Assembly (NCBI GenBank): GCA_020850715.1
Contig: JADZED010000039.1
Location: 26,776-90,775, forward strand
DNA: 64,000 nucleotides
Direction: 5' to 3'
Source of the DNA: Acidobacteriota bacterium
GTDB taxonomy: Bacteria; Acidobacteriota; Vicinamibacteria; Vicinamibacterales; CAVVIG01
How positions within the stretch are numbered: the stretch's first letter is position 1; every line of letters begins with the position of its first letter. Positions 56,074-63,875 of this stretch are shown piece by piece. The position numbers and the translations under genes are program-made. The notes under the pieces are model-generated. The model did no database searches, was not told where the DNA came from, and saw only the letters and a program-made list of their open reading frames with translations.

Positions 56074-57125
56074 TCGACGCCGGATCCCGATTCCTGAAAG
56101 CCTGCCGTCGTCAGCCGGTCGATGCCACGCCAGTCTGGTTCATGCGGCAGGCCGGCCGCTATATGGCCGAATATCGGGCGTTGCGGGAGCGACACACGCT
56201 GCTCGAGATCTGCCGCACGCCCGATCTTGCCACCGAGGTGACGCTCCAGCCGGTGCAGCGCATCGAGGTCGACGCCGCCATCTTGTTCTCTGACCTGCTG
56301 CTCCCGCTGGAACCGATGGGCATCGCGTTCGATTTCATCAAGGGCGAGGGGCCGGCCATCGACGCGCCGCTGCGCACCGAGGCCGATCTGGCACGCGTCC
56401 GGCGCTTCGAGCCGCGCGAAGCGTTGTCGCACGTGCTTGACGCGATCGGGCAGGTCAAGGCTGAGCTGGCCGGGCGCGTGCCGCTCATCGGCTTTGCGGG
56501 CGCGCCTTTCACGCTTGCGTCGTATGCGATCGAAGGGGGCCATTCCTCCTCGTTCGCGCATACCAAGGCGCTGATGTACGGCGCCCCCGCGGCGTGGCAC
56601 GCGTTCTGCGCGCTGCTGGCGGACCTCGTGGGCGAGTACCTCGCGGCCCAGATCGAGGCCGGCGTGGACGCCGTGCAGGTGTTCGATTCGTGGGTCGGCG
56701 CGCTGGACGCCCGCGACTATCGCGAATTCATCCTCCCGCACAGCCGCCGGATCTTCGAGCGGGTGGCCGAATGCCGCACGCGCGATGGCGCCCCGGTGCC
56801 GGCGATTCATTTCGGGGTCGGCACCGGCTCGATCCTGGGCGAGCTGCGCGAGGCAGGCGGCGAGGTCGTCGGCGCCGACTGGCGTACGCCGCTCGATGAG
56901 GCGTGGGCGAAGATCGGGAGCGACCGCGCGATTCAGGGCAACTTGGATCCGACGGTGCTGCTCGGCCCGCTCGAGCGTGTCTTCGCCGCCACCGACGATG
57001 TACTCGAGCGGGCGGGCGGCCGTCCGGGGCACATCTTCAATCTGGGTCACGGGATCCTGCCGTCGACGTCTCTCGAACACGTGCAGGCGCTCGCACGCTA
57101 CGTGCACCAGCGAACCAGAGGATAG
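56070..57125 (+). CDS. hemE: Uroporphyrinogen III decarboxylase, probable CTG start
   Basis: Decarboxylates uroporphyrinogen III to coproporphyrinogen III. 351 residues: RQPVDATPVWFMRQAGRYMAEYR near the start (family signature), ILFSDLLLPLEPMG with the catalytic Asp, GFAGAPFTLASYAIEGG, QVFDSWVGAL, FNLGHGILPST near the end. There is no ATG/GTG/TTG at the family N-terminus. CTG at 56070 overlaps the upstream stop (CTGA), has AAGGTG five bases before it, and places the RQPV motif at residues 14-17, against 15-18 in E. coli HemE. GTG at 56019 would add 17 unrelated residues. Confidence 0.93.
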   Translation: MIDAGSRFLKACRRQPVDATPVWFMRQAGRYMAEYRALRERHTLLEICRTPDLATEVTLQPVQRIEVDAAILFSDLLLPLEPMGIAFDFIKGEGPAIDAPLRTEADLARVRRFEPREALSHVLDAIGQVKAELAGRVPLIGFAGAPFTLASYAIEGGHSSSFAHTKALMYGAPAAWHAFCALLADLVGEYLAAQIEAGVDAVQVFDSWVGALDARDYREFILPHSRRIFERVAECRTRDGAPVPAIHFGVGTGSILGELREAGGEVVGADWRTPLDEAWAKIGSDRAIQGNLDPTVLLGPLERVFAATDDVLERAGGRPGHIFNLGHGILPSTSLEHVQALARYVHQRTRG

Positions 57126-57134
57126 GATCGGCCA

Positions 57135-58025
57135 GTGGCGATGAACGCCGTTCTCCTCATGGCGCATGGAACGCCGGACACGCTCGATGAGATGGCGGAA
57201 TACCTGACCATCGTGCGCGGGGGCCACCCGCCGTCGGCGGCGCTCGTCGAGGAACTGCGCCGCAACTACGCGGCCATCGGCGGACGCTCGCCGCTCACCG
57301 AGCTCACCCAGGCGCAGGGGGCGGCCCTGCAGGCGCGGCTGGGACCCGCCGTGCCGGTGGCTGTCGGGATGCGCAACTGGCGGCCCTACATCGGAGACGC
57401 GATTGCCGGTCTCGCCGCCCGCGGCGCCACGCGCATCGTCTCCATTCCGCTCGCGCCGCAGTTTTCGACGCTGAGCGTGCAGAAGTACGTCGACGCCGCA
57501 ACCCGGGCGGCGCCGTCGGGCGTCTCGGTCGAGGCGGTCGGGTCGTTTCACGACCATCCTCTGCTGCTCGACGCGTTTGCCGAGCGTGTGCGCGCGGCGC
57601 AGCCACAGCCCGACGAGCGCGTCATCTTCACCGCGCATGCGCTGCCGGTGCGCGTGGTCGAGGCGGGCGACGTCTATCCGCGGGAGTTCGCGGCAACGGC
57701 CCGAGGGGTGGCGGAGCGCGCCGGCATCGCCGCGTACGACACAGCCTTCCAGAGCGCCGGCCGCACGCCGGAGCCATGGATCGGGCCGGCGCTCGACGAG
57801 CTGATCGCGGTGCGCGCCTCAGAGGGCGTGCGCCGCTTTCTCGTGGTGCCCGTCGGCTTTGTCTGTGATCACACGGAAATTCTCTTCGATATCGACGTGC
57901 AGGCCGCCCGCGCCGCGCGCGAGGCCGGCGCGTCGCTGCGGCGGACCGGATCGCTGAACGCGTCGCCGACGTTCATCGCGATGCTCGAGGGCCTGGTGAG
58001 AGAGGCGACGGGCTTCGAACCATGA
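57135..58025 (+). CDS. hemH: Ferrochelatase
   Basis: Inserts ferrous iron into protoporphyrin IX or coproporphyrin III. 296 residues: LLMAHGTPDTLDEMAEYL, the catalytic His in VIFTAHALPVRVVE, FQSAGRTPEPWIGPAL and the conserved Glu in PVGFVCDHTEILFDID. GTG at 57135 or ATG at 57141 can start it. It lies 9 bases after hemE and overlaps hemY (ATGA). The hemE-hemH-hemY order is that of the Firmicutes coproporphyrin-dependent operon. Confidence 0.93.
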   Translation: MAMNAVLLMAHGTPDTLDEMAEYLTIVRGGHPPSAALVEELRRNYAAIGGRSPLTELTQAQGAALQARLGPAVPVAVGMRNWRPYIGDAIAGLAARGATRIVSIPLAPQFSTLSVQKYVDAATRAAPSGVSVEAVGSFHDHPLLLDAFAERVRAAQPQPDERVIFTAHALPVRVVEAGDVYPREFAATARGVAERAGIAAYDTAFQSAGRTPEPWIGPALDELIAVRASEGVRRFLVVPVGFVCDHTEILFDIDVQAARAAREAGASLRRTGSLNASPTFIAMLEGLVREATGFEP

Positions 58026-59452
58026 GCGCCGCTGTGGACGTCGCCGTCATCGGCGGCGGCATCGCCGGCCTCGCCGCCGCGTACGAGCTGACACGCCGCG
58101 GCGTCTCGTGCGTGGTGCTCGAGGAGAGCGGGCGGGCGGGCGGCGTCATCCTGAGCGAGCGGATCGATGGCTTCACGATCGATGCCGGTCCCGATGCGCT
58201 GCTGATCCAGAAGCCGGCGGCGATCGCCTTGTGCGAGGAGCTCGGCCTCGGCGAGCGTCTGGTGCCCACTTCTCTTCCTCGCTTCGCCTACATCCTGCGG
58301 GACGAGCGGCTGCACGTGCTGCCGAGCGGGTCGGTGCTGGGCATTCCCACGCGGCCCGGTCCGTTCCTCGCCACCTCACTCTTCTCGTGGCGCGGCAAGC
58401 TGCGGATGGGCGCCGAGCGCTTCATCCCTCCGCGGGCCGACACGGCCGACGAATCGATCGGATCGTTCATGACGCGCCGCTTCGGCATCGAAGCAACGCG
58501 GTATCTGGCCGAGCCGCTGCTGGCCGGCATCCACGCCGGCGACGTGGATCGGCTGTCGATGAAGGCGCTGTTCCCGCGATTCCTCGAGGCCGAGCGCAAG
58601 CAGGGCAGCCTGCTCGAGGCGTTCCGGCGCACGGCGCACGCCCGTTCGACCGCCGAGGGCGCGTTCAAGTCGCTGCCCGGCGGCCTGTCCGAGATGACCG
58701 ACGCGCTCGTCGCCGCGCTGCCGCCCGGCACCATCCGCGTGGACGCCGGGGTGCTCGGGATTGCGGGCGCGGGTCCCTTCGAGATCGAGGCGGCCGCCGG
58801 CACGCGCGTGTCGGCGCGTGCGGCGATCCTGGCGGTCCCGGCGTGGGCCGCGGCCGACCTGCTCCGCGGTCGCGACGCCGCGCTGGCCGCCCTGTGCGGC
58901 GAGATCCGCTACGCGTCGGCCATGACCGTCGCGCTCGCGTTCCGGCGGGAAGAGGTCGCGCATCCGTTGAACGGGTCCGGCTTCGTCGTGCCACGGGTCG
59001 AGGCGCCGCGGATGCTCGCGGCCTCGTGGCTGTCGTCGAAGTGGCCCTACAGGGCGCCGGCCGGCCGCGTGCTGATGCGCGCGTTCTTCGGCGGCATGCG
59101 CGATCCCGACGCGCTCCAGATGTCTGACGCGCAGGCGGTGGATCGGGCGATGGAAGGCCTGACGCCGATTCTCGGTCTGCGTGCACAGCCGCTCCTGGCG
59201 CGCGTCTATCGCTGGCCGCGCGCCAACGCGCAGCACGAGGTCGGGCATCTCGACCGCCTGGCCGCGATCGAGGCCGCGCTGGCGCGCCATCCCGGCCTGT
59301 TCCTGACCGGCAGCGGCTTCCGCGGGGTCGGCATCCCCGATTGTGTCGCCGACGGTCGCGCTACGGCGCGCGCGGCGCTCGACTGGCTGCACAATAGGGT
59401 GGACGGGAAGCGGGAGGCGAATCAGCCCCGCACCTTGCACCGTGAGCCCTGA
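58022..59452 (+). CDS. hemY: Protoporphyrinogen/coproporphyrinogen III oxidase (HemY type)
   Basis: Oxygen-dependent FAD oxidase of the penultimate porphyrin. 476 residues: dinucleotide-binding VAVIGGGIAGLAAAYELTRRG with VVLEESGRAGG, DAGPDALLIQKP, LPGGLSEMTDALVAAL, and the C-terminal FAD site FLTGSGFRGVGIPDCVADGRATA. Which porphyrinogen it prefers cannot be told from sequence. It overlaps hemH at its start and rocF at its end. Confidence 0.93.
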   Translation: MSAAVDVAVIGGGIAGLAAAYELTRRGVSCVVLEESGRAGGVILSERIDGFTIDAGPDALLIQKPAAIALCEELGLGERLVPTSLPRFAYILRDERLHVLPSGSVLGIPTRPGPFLATSLFSWRGKLRMGAERFIPPRADTADESIGSFMTRRFGIEATRYLAEPLLAGIHAGDVDRLSMKALFPRFLEAERKQGSLLEAFRRTAHARSTAEGAFKSLPGGLSEMTDALVAALPPGTIRVDAGVLGIAGAGPFEIEAAAGTRVSARAAILAVPAWAAADLLRGRDAALAALCGEIRYASAMTVALAFRREEVAHPLNGSGFVVPRVEAPRMLAASWLSSKWPYRAPAGRVLMRAFFGGMRDPDALQMSDAQAVDRAMEGLTPILGLRAQPLLARVYRWPRANAQHEVGHLDRLAAIEAALARHPGLFLTGSGFRGVGIPDCVADGRATARAALDWLHNRVDGKREANQPRTLHREP

Positions 59453-60371
59453 GCCCCGATTCCGCCCCATTCACATCATCGGCGTTCCGCTCGATCTGGG
59501 CGGCAATCGCCGCGGCGTCGACATGGGGCCCTCCGCCTTCCGCATCGCCGGCCTCGGCGAACGGCTCGCCGCGCTCGGCTGCGTGGTGACCGACAAGGGC
59601 GATCTTCCGGCGCCGATTCCCGAGACCCAGGCGCCGCGCGACGAGCGCAAGAAGTACATCCGCGACATCGCTCGCGTCTGCCAGAAGCTGTACCAGAGCG
59701 CCCTCGAGACGCTCAGCGAGGGCGCGATGCCGCTGGTGCTCGGCGGCGACCACAGTCTCGCTGCCGGTTCGGTGGCCGCCGCCGCCGACTGGGCGAAGCG
59801 CACCAGGGATCGTCCCATCGGGTTGATCTGGGTCGACGCCCACGGCGACATGAACACGCCGGCGACCTCCCTGTCGGGCAACGTCCACGGCATGCCGCTG
59901 GCGGCGCTGCTGGGCTCGGAGCCCGCCGAGCTCGCGCGCATCGGCATCTCGTCGCCCAAGGTGCTGCCGGCGCACACGGTCCTCATCGGCGTGCGCAACC
60001 TCGACGAACGCGAGAAGGTGGCCGTGCGCGAGTCGCAGGTGCACGTCTTCACGATGAAGGACATCGACCGGCTCGGCGTCGCGTCGGTGGTCGAGCAGGC
60101 GGTGAGCCTGGCGGGCCACGGCACGGCCGGCCTGCACGTCTCGTTCGATATGGACGTCTGCGATCCTCAGATCGCGCCCGGCGTCGGCACGCCGGTCAAG
60201 GGGGGCCTCGATTACCGCGAAGCGCACATGGTGATGGAGATCGTCGCCGACTCCGGGCTGCTCACCTCGCTCGATCTCGTGGAAGTGAACCCGACGCTCG
60301 ACGTGCGGAACACGACGGCGCAGCTCGGTGCCGAGCTCGCGCTGTCGGCGCTAGGCATGAAGATTCTGTGA
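59442..60371 (+). CDS. rocF: Arginase
   Basis: Hydrolyses arginine to ornithine and urea with a binuclear manganese centre. 309 residues with ligand motifs LVLGGDHSLAAGS, IWVDAHGDMNTP and VSFDMDVCDPQIAPGVGTPVKGGLDYRE. GTG at 59442 lies within the end of hemY; no Met fits better before IGVPLDLGGNRRGVDMGP. It is the last gene of the heme run and overlaps a convergent response regulator by 21 bases. The LOR/SDH protein at 27533 could use its ornithine product. Confidence 0.94.
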   Translation: MSPEPRFRPIHIIGVPLDLGGNRRGVDMGPSAFRIAGLGERLAALGCVVTDKGDLPAPIPETQAPRDERKKYIRDIARVCQKLYQSALETLSEGAMPLVLGGDHSLAAGSVAAAADWAKRTRDRPIGLIWVDAHGDMNTPATSLSGNVHGMPLAALLGSEPAELARIGISSPKVLPAHTVLIGVRNLDEREKVAVRESQVHVFTMKDIDRLGVASVVEQAVSLAGHGTAGLHVSFDMDVCDPQIAPGVGTPVKGGLDYREAHMVMEIVADSGLLTSLDLVEVNPTLDVRNTTAQLGAELALSALGMKIL

Positions 60372-60734
60372 AGCCTCGCCGAGCATCTCTTCGAGCGTCT
60401 CGACCAGGAGCACCAGCGAATACGGCTTTTCGATGAGCCGCGTCCGGGCGCGGAGCCGCTCGAGCTCGGCTGATTCGGAGGGCACGCCCGAGAAGATGAT
60501 CACCGGCACGTCGGCCGGCGTCGACACCACGACATCGCGCCCGGAGCCGCGGCGCAGGCGCAGGTCGACGACGGCGGCGACGACGCGGTGTTTTCCGAGC
60601 GCCTCGAGGCCCTCGTCGGCGGTCTCGGCGGTGACCACCGCGAAGCCGTGCATCTCGAGAAACTTCACGAGCGGCCGCCGGACCGACACGTCGTCTTCGA
60701 CAACGAGCACGAGGCGGGCGCCATCTCTGGTCAT
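60351..60734 (-). CDS. Orphan response regulator (receiver domain only)
   Basis: 127 residues: acidic pocket LVLVVEDDVSVRRPL, phospho-acceptor Asp in AAVVDLRLRRGSG, Ser in VIIFSGVPSE and Lys in RLIEKPYSL. No output domain or nearby kinase. ATG at 60734 is used; the longer frame upstream is unsupported. A TATACT at 60782-60777 on the minus strand may be its -10. Confidence 0.88.
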   Translation of the reverse strand: MTRDGARLVLVVEDDVSVRRPLVKFLEMHGFAVVTAETADEGLEALGKHRVVAAVVDLRLRRGSGRDVVVSTPADVPVIIFSGVPSESAELERLRARTRLIEKPYSLVLLVETLEEMLGEASQNLHA

Positions 60735-60944
60735 GACGGGACCTCTGTCCGGCGCACAAGCCGTCCGGGCTGGCTGAGTATAGCGGAAAATGCGGCGCCG
60801 CGATGCGCACAACGGCACGCGCCATCGAGCGCCCGCCGGATCGACGGCCGCGTTCGAGGCGCGTCCGGCCGGGCGGCGCCGGCGCGTCAGCCCCTCGCGC
60901 ACGCGCGGATCGCGGGATCGAGGTCGAGGCGTTCACGGTCGTGA

Positions 60945-60950
60945 CATAAT
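60945..60950 (+). promoter_or_regulatory. Probable -10 element of the tRNA-Lys gene
   Basis: CATAAT preceded by TGa makes an extended -10; the tRNA begins 15 bases downstream, leaving room for a start near 60957. No convincing -35 is visible. Confidence 0.45.
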
Positions 60951-60964
60951 TTGCGGCGGCGCAA

Positions 60965-61039
60965 GGGCCCCTAGCTCAGTGGTAGAGCACGTGACTTTTA
61001 ATCACGGTGTCCCGGGTTCGATCCCCGGGGGGCCCACCA
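60965..61039 (+). tRNA. tRNA-Lys (anticodon TTT)
   Basis: Full cloverleaf with encoded CCA: acceptor stem GGGCCCC (60965-60971) with GGGGCCC (61029-61035), discriminator A and CCA (61036-61039), D arm GCTCAGTGGTAGAGC, anticodon stem CGTGA/TCACG around the loop CTTTTAA, and T arm CCGGG-TTCGATC-CCCGG. U34 would be a substrate of MnmA encoded at 41578. Confidence 0.97.
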
Positions 61040-61235
61040 CGTTCTGCACTCGCCGACCCGCGATCGCAGGCGCGGCCGCCGGCACGCGCCTCGCACGACG
61101 TCGGTCCGCGCCCCGGCGCCATCGCGGGTCGAGCGCGACCTCGACCTGCCGGAGATCGCCGCGGAGTCTCCCTCCACAGGGCTCGTCAACGCGGCAATCC
61201 CGGTGCTACGCTGGAACCCGGGTCATCGACTCCTG

Positions 61236-61712
61236 ATGTCGCAAACTCGCACCAGCGGCGCATCCGACCGGCAGCGGCTCGCCGCGCTGCGGCGCTTCCT
61301 GCTCTTCACGGCGATGACAGGCGTCACGGGCATGGGCCTCGAACTGATCTTCGTCGGGCATGTCGCCGACTGGCTGCAGTGGGTGCCTATCGTGCTGCTC
61401 GCCTGCGGACTGGCCGCGCTGGCCCGCCACACATGGCGTCCGACGCGCGCGAGCGCGCAGGGCGTGCGGCTGATGATGGCGCTGTTCATCGCCAGCGGCC
61501 TGCTGGGCGTCGCCCTGCACTTCCGCGGCAACCGGGAGTTCGAGCTCGAAATGTATCCCGCCATGGCCGGCATCGAGCTGATGCGAAAGACGCTGACAGG
61601 CGCGACGCCGGTGCTCGCGCCAGGGTCGATGGCGCTGCTCGGGCTCGCCGGGCTGGCCGCCGTGCACGGATTCTCGCCCGGGCAAGACATCAATGAGGAG
61701 AACGCATCATGA
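61236..61712 (+). CDS. Small integral membrane protein of unknown function
   Basis: 158 residues with about four hydrophobic segments (FLLFTAMTGVTGMGLELIFVG, WVPIVLLACGLAALA, LMMALFIASGLLGVAL, GSMALLGLAGLAAVHGF). A FRGNREFELEMYPAM stretch connects the last two. No named family. ATG at 61236; the stop overlaps the start of the next gene (ATGA), so it is coupled to the helix-hairpin-helix protein and may act with it at the membrane. Confidence 0.72.
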   Translation: MSQTRTSGASDRQRLAALRRFLLFTAMTGVTGMGLELIFVGHVADWLQWVPIVLLACGLAALARHTWRPTRASAQGVRLMMALFIASGLLGVALHFRGNREFELEMYPAMAGIELMRKTLTGATPVLAPGSMALLGLAGLAAVHGFSPGQDINEENAS

Positions 61713-62350
61713 ACCGTTCGCAATCGCTCGTCGCCGCCGCCGCCGCTGCCGCGTGGGTCGTCGTATCTCCGCCGGCACTGGCGCAGGTGGGCGCCCCGGT
61801 CACGATCGTCGACGCGAATGCCGCCACCGAGCAGCAGCTCTCCGCGATGCCGCAGCTGACGCCGGCGCTCGTCAAGGAGATCGTCGCGCGCCGCCCGTTT
61901 CCGTCGATCACCGAGCTCGACGCGCTGCTCGGCCGGACGCTCTCTCCAGAGCAGCGAACATCCCTCTACGGACGGTTGTTCGTGCATCTCAACCTGAACA
62001 CGGCCACGCGCGAGCAGATCCTGCTGATCCCGAACGCGGGGCCGCGGATGGTACGCGAGTTCCAGGAGTACCGTCCCTACAAGGCGCTGGCCCAGTTCCA
62101 CCGCGAGATCGGGAAGTACGTGGACGCCACCGAGCTGGCCAGGCTCGAGCAGTACGTCTTCGTGCCCATCGACCTCAACGCAGCCAGCGACGCCGACATC
62201 CAGACGATTCCAGGCGTCGGCGCGCGGATGCTCCGCGAGTTCAAGGAATACCGCCCGTACAAGGCGCTCGACCAGTTCCGCCGCGAGATCGGCAAGTACG
62301 TCGACGTCGGAGAGGTGGCGCGGCTGGAGCGCTACGTCACAATCAACTGA
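61709..62350 (+). CDS. Secreted protein with three ComEA-like helix-hairpin-helix repeats
   Basis: 213 residues: signal peptide (SLVAAAAAAAWVVVSPPALAQ), then three HhH units starting with VDANAATEQQLSAMP, LNLNTATREQILLIPNAGPRMV and IDLNAASDADIQTIPGVGARML. Units two and three are followed by nearly identical EYRPYKAL-QF-REIGKYVD segments, a recent internal duplication. HhH units of this kind bind DNA nonspecifically in ComEA. The whole protein lies outside the cytoplasm, so a role in DNA uptake or an unrelated scaffold role is possible. Confidence 0.85.
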   Translation: MNRSQSLVAAAAAAAWVVVSPPALAQVGAPVTIVDANAATEQQLSAMPQLTPALVKEIVARRPFPSITELDALLGRTLSPEQRTSLYGRLFVHLNLNTATREQILLIPNAGPRMVREFQEYRPYKALAQFHREIGKYVDATELARLEQYVFVPIDLNAASDADIQTIPGVGARMLREFKEYRPYKALDQFRREIGKYVDVGEVARLERYVTIN

Positions 62351-62455
62351 TGATTGGCGCCGTTGCGCGGGGACGCGCCCGGCTGCCGTCATCGAACGAA
62401 GGCTCGGGATCCTTGGCGGCGCCGGGACTCTGACGCGGTCCCGCCCGGAGGGAAC

Positions 62456-63376
62456 ATGGGTGGAATGCGGACGATCCGCTGCGTGGCGCTCCTGACCGGC
62501 CTTGCCTCGGTGGCGGGCGCACAGGAGATGCCGGCCGACTACCGGCAGGTGCTCGACACCCTGAGTCGACAGGGGGATTACAAGGCGGGCGTCCTCAAGG
62601 TGAACGTCCCGCGCAACGATCTGGACGTCTCGATCGACGGCATCGAGACCCCCGCGGCGTTCGGCTTTGGCGGCTGGGTGGCGCTCGCCAGGGGCGACGG
62701 CGGCATGGACGTGATGATGGGCGATCTCGTCCTGCTGCAGGAGGAGGTGGGCCCGGTGATGTCGGCGCTGCTCGACAACGGCCTCGACGTGACGGCGCTG
62801 CACAATCACTTCTTCTGGGATGAGCCGCGCGTCTTCTTCCTGCACGTCCACGGGCACGGCACAACGGCCGACCTGGCGCGCCGAGTGAAGCCGGCGCTGG
62901 CCCTGATCGGCAGGACGCCCGCACCGGCGGCGGCCGCGGCGCCGATTCCGCCGCCGGGCGGACCCACCGGCGTTGCCGCCCTCGATACGGCCAGGATTGC
63001 CGCGATCGTCGGGCGTGCCGGCGAGCCCAACGGCGCCGTCTACAAGGTCACCGTCGGCCGCGACGACCTGCACATCAGCGAGCTGGGCGCCCCGATCGGC
63101 GCGCGCATGGGCCTCAATTCCTGGGCGGCGTTCATCGGGACGGCCGAGAACGCGGCCGTTGCCGGCGACATCGCGATGCTCGGCGTCGAGGTCGAGCCCG
63201 TGCTGCGGACGCTCCGGCAGGCGGGCATCGAGGTCGTCGCGCTCCACAACCACATGATCGGCACAGAGCCGCCGATCTACTTCCTGCACTACTGGGGCGA
63301 AGGACGCGCGGACCTGCTGGCCGGGGCCTTCCGTGATGCGCTCGCGCAGCTCGGACGCGCGGGCACACCGCGGTAG
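62456..63376 (+). CDS. Exported protein with two DUF1259 (LppY/LpqO-like) domains
   Basis: 306 residues with a signal peptide (RTIRCVALLTGLASVAGAQ). Two similar DUF1259 halves (about 25-150 and 175-300) share VPRNDLDVSIDG/VGRDDLHISELG, FGFGGWVALA/MGLNSWAAFIG and TALHNHFFWDEPRVFFLH/VALHNHMIGTEPPIYFLH. The first ends HVHGHG, the second HYWGEG, so putative metal ligands are retained only in the first. A Pro/Ala linker joins them. ATG at 62456 has GGAGGGAAC before it. Confidence 0.85.
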   Translation: MGGMRTIRCVALLTGLASVAGAQEMPADYRQVLDTLSRQGDYKAGVLKVNVPRNDLDVSIDGIETPAAFGFGGWVALARGDGGMDVMMGDLVLLQEEVGPVMSALLDNGLDVTALHNHFFWDEPRVFFLHVHGHGTTADLARRVKPALALIGRTPAPAAAAAPIPPPGGPTGVAALDTARIAAIVGRAGEPNGAVYKVTVGRDDLHISELGAPIGARMGLNSWAAFIGTAENAAVAGDIAMLGVEVEPVLRTLRQAGIEVVALHNHMIGTEPPIYFLHYWGEGRADLLAGAFRDALAQLGRAGTPR

Positions 63377-63385
63377 CCTCCCTGG

Positions 63386-63400
63386 CTGCGCGCCGCGCAG
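63386..63400. terminator. Palindrome after the DUF1259 gene
   Basis: CTGCGCG (63386-63392) and CGCGCAG (63394-63400) form a perfect palindrome nine bases after the stop codon. It may act as a terminator stem, but lacks a T tract. Confidence 0.35.
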
Positions 63401-63523
63401 ACCTTCGAATCGGCGCGGCGGCAGACCTGAAAGACCTGCGCGGCAGGGAATTCAGGAGCGCATCAGCGGACCTCTTCGGCGCATCCCGCTGCCGCCGCCG
63501 GTGTACACTGTGAGGAGTTCAAA

Positions 63524-63595
63524 GGCGGTGGAGTCCGCCTCACAACCGCCGTTCCGACCGGTCGGCCAATGACTCCTACGGATCTGCCGTAGGAG
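63524..63595 (+). promoter_or_regulatory. Fluoride riboswitch (crcB motif)
   Basis: The aptamer has the conserved order of the crcB motif: GGCGgTGGAGTcCGCC stem-loop (63524-63539), ACAACCGCC, a variable hairpin, GGCCAATGACTCCTAC (63564-63579). It resembles the Bacillus cereus element closely. CTCCTACGG (63573-63581) can instead pair with CCGTAGGAG (63587-63595), a perfect 9-bp stem, forming a competing expression-platform hairpin. No T tract follows, so control may be of translation or Rho-dependent. The crcB start is 54 bases downstream. Confidence 0.93.
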
Positions 63596-63649
63596 CGCCT
63601 GCCGCGGCCGTCCTTCGTCCTCATCCGGTCAGTTGGTGGAGCGTGTCTC

Positions 63650-63875
63650 ATGTCCTGGCTTGCCATCGCCGGCGGCGGCGCCCTCGGCTCGCTGCTGCGT
63701 CACCTGGTCAATCTCGCGCTCTCGCGGCGCTTCGACGGCGCGACCCCCTACGCCACCTTCGTCGTGAACGTCGCCGGCTGTCTGGCCATCGGCGCGCTCG
63801 CCGGCGGCGTCGCCGGCGGCCGCCTGCGTCTGTCGGCGACGCAGCGCGCGTTCGCGTTTGTCGGCGTGCTGGGCG
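63650..63875 (+). pseudogene. crcB: Truncated fluoride channel CrcB/FluC
   Basis: The first 75 codons are a normal FluC N-terminus: GGGALGSLLRHLVNLALSRRF, YATFVVNVAGCLAIGALAGG (with the conserved Asn of TM2) and LRLSATQRAFAFVGVLG. Family members continue GGxTTFSTF (TM3, sodium site and Phe box), but here the frame passes into VWVPDFLAPVFRKLWHRD, unrelated sequence, and stops at 63994. The ATG has GGTGGAG upstream and follows the fluoride riboswitch. The junction coincides with the left end of an apparent insertion element. Confidence 0.8.
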
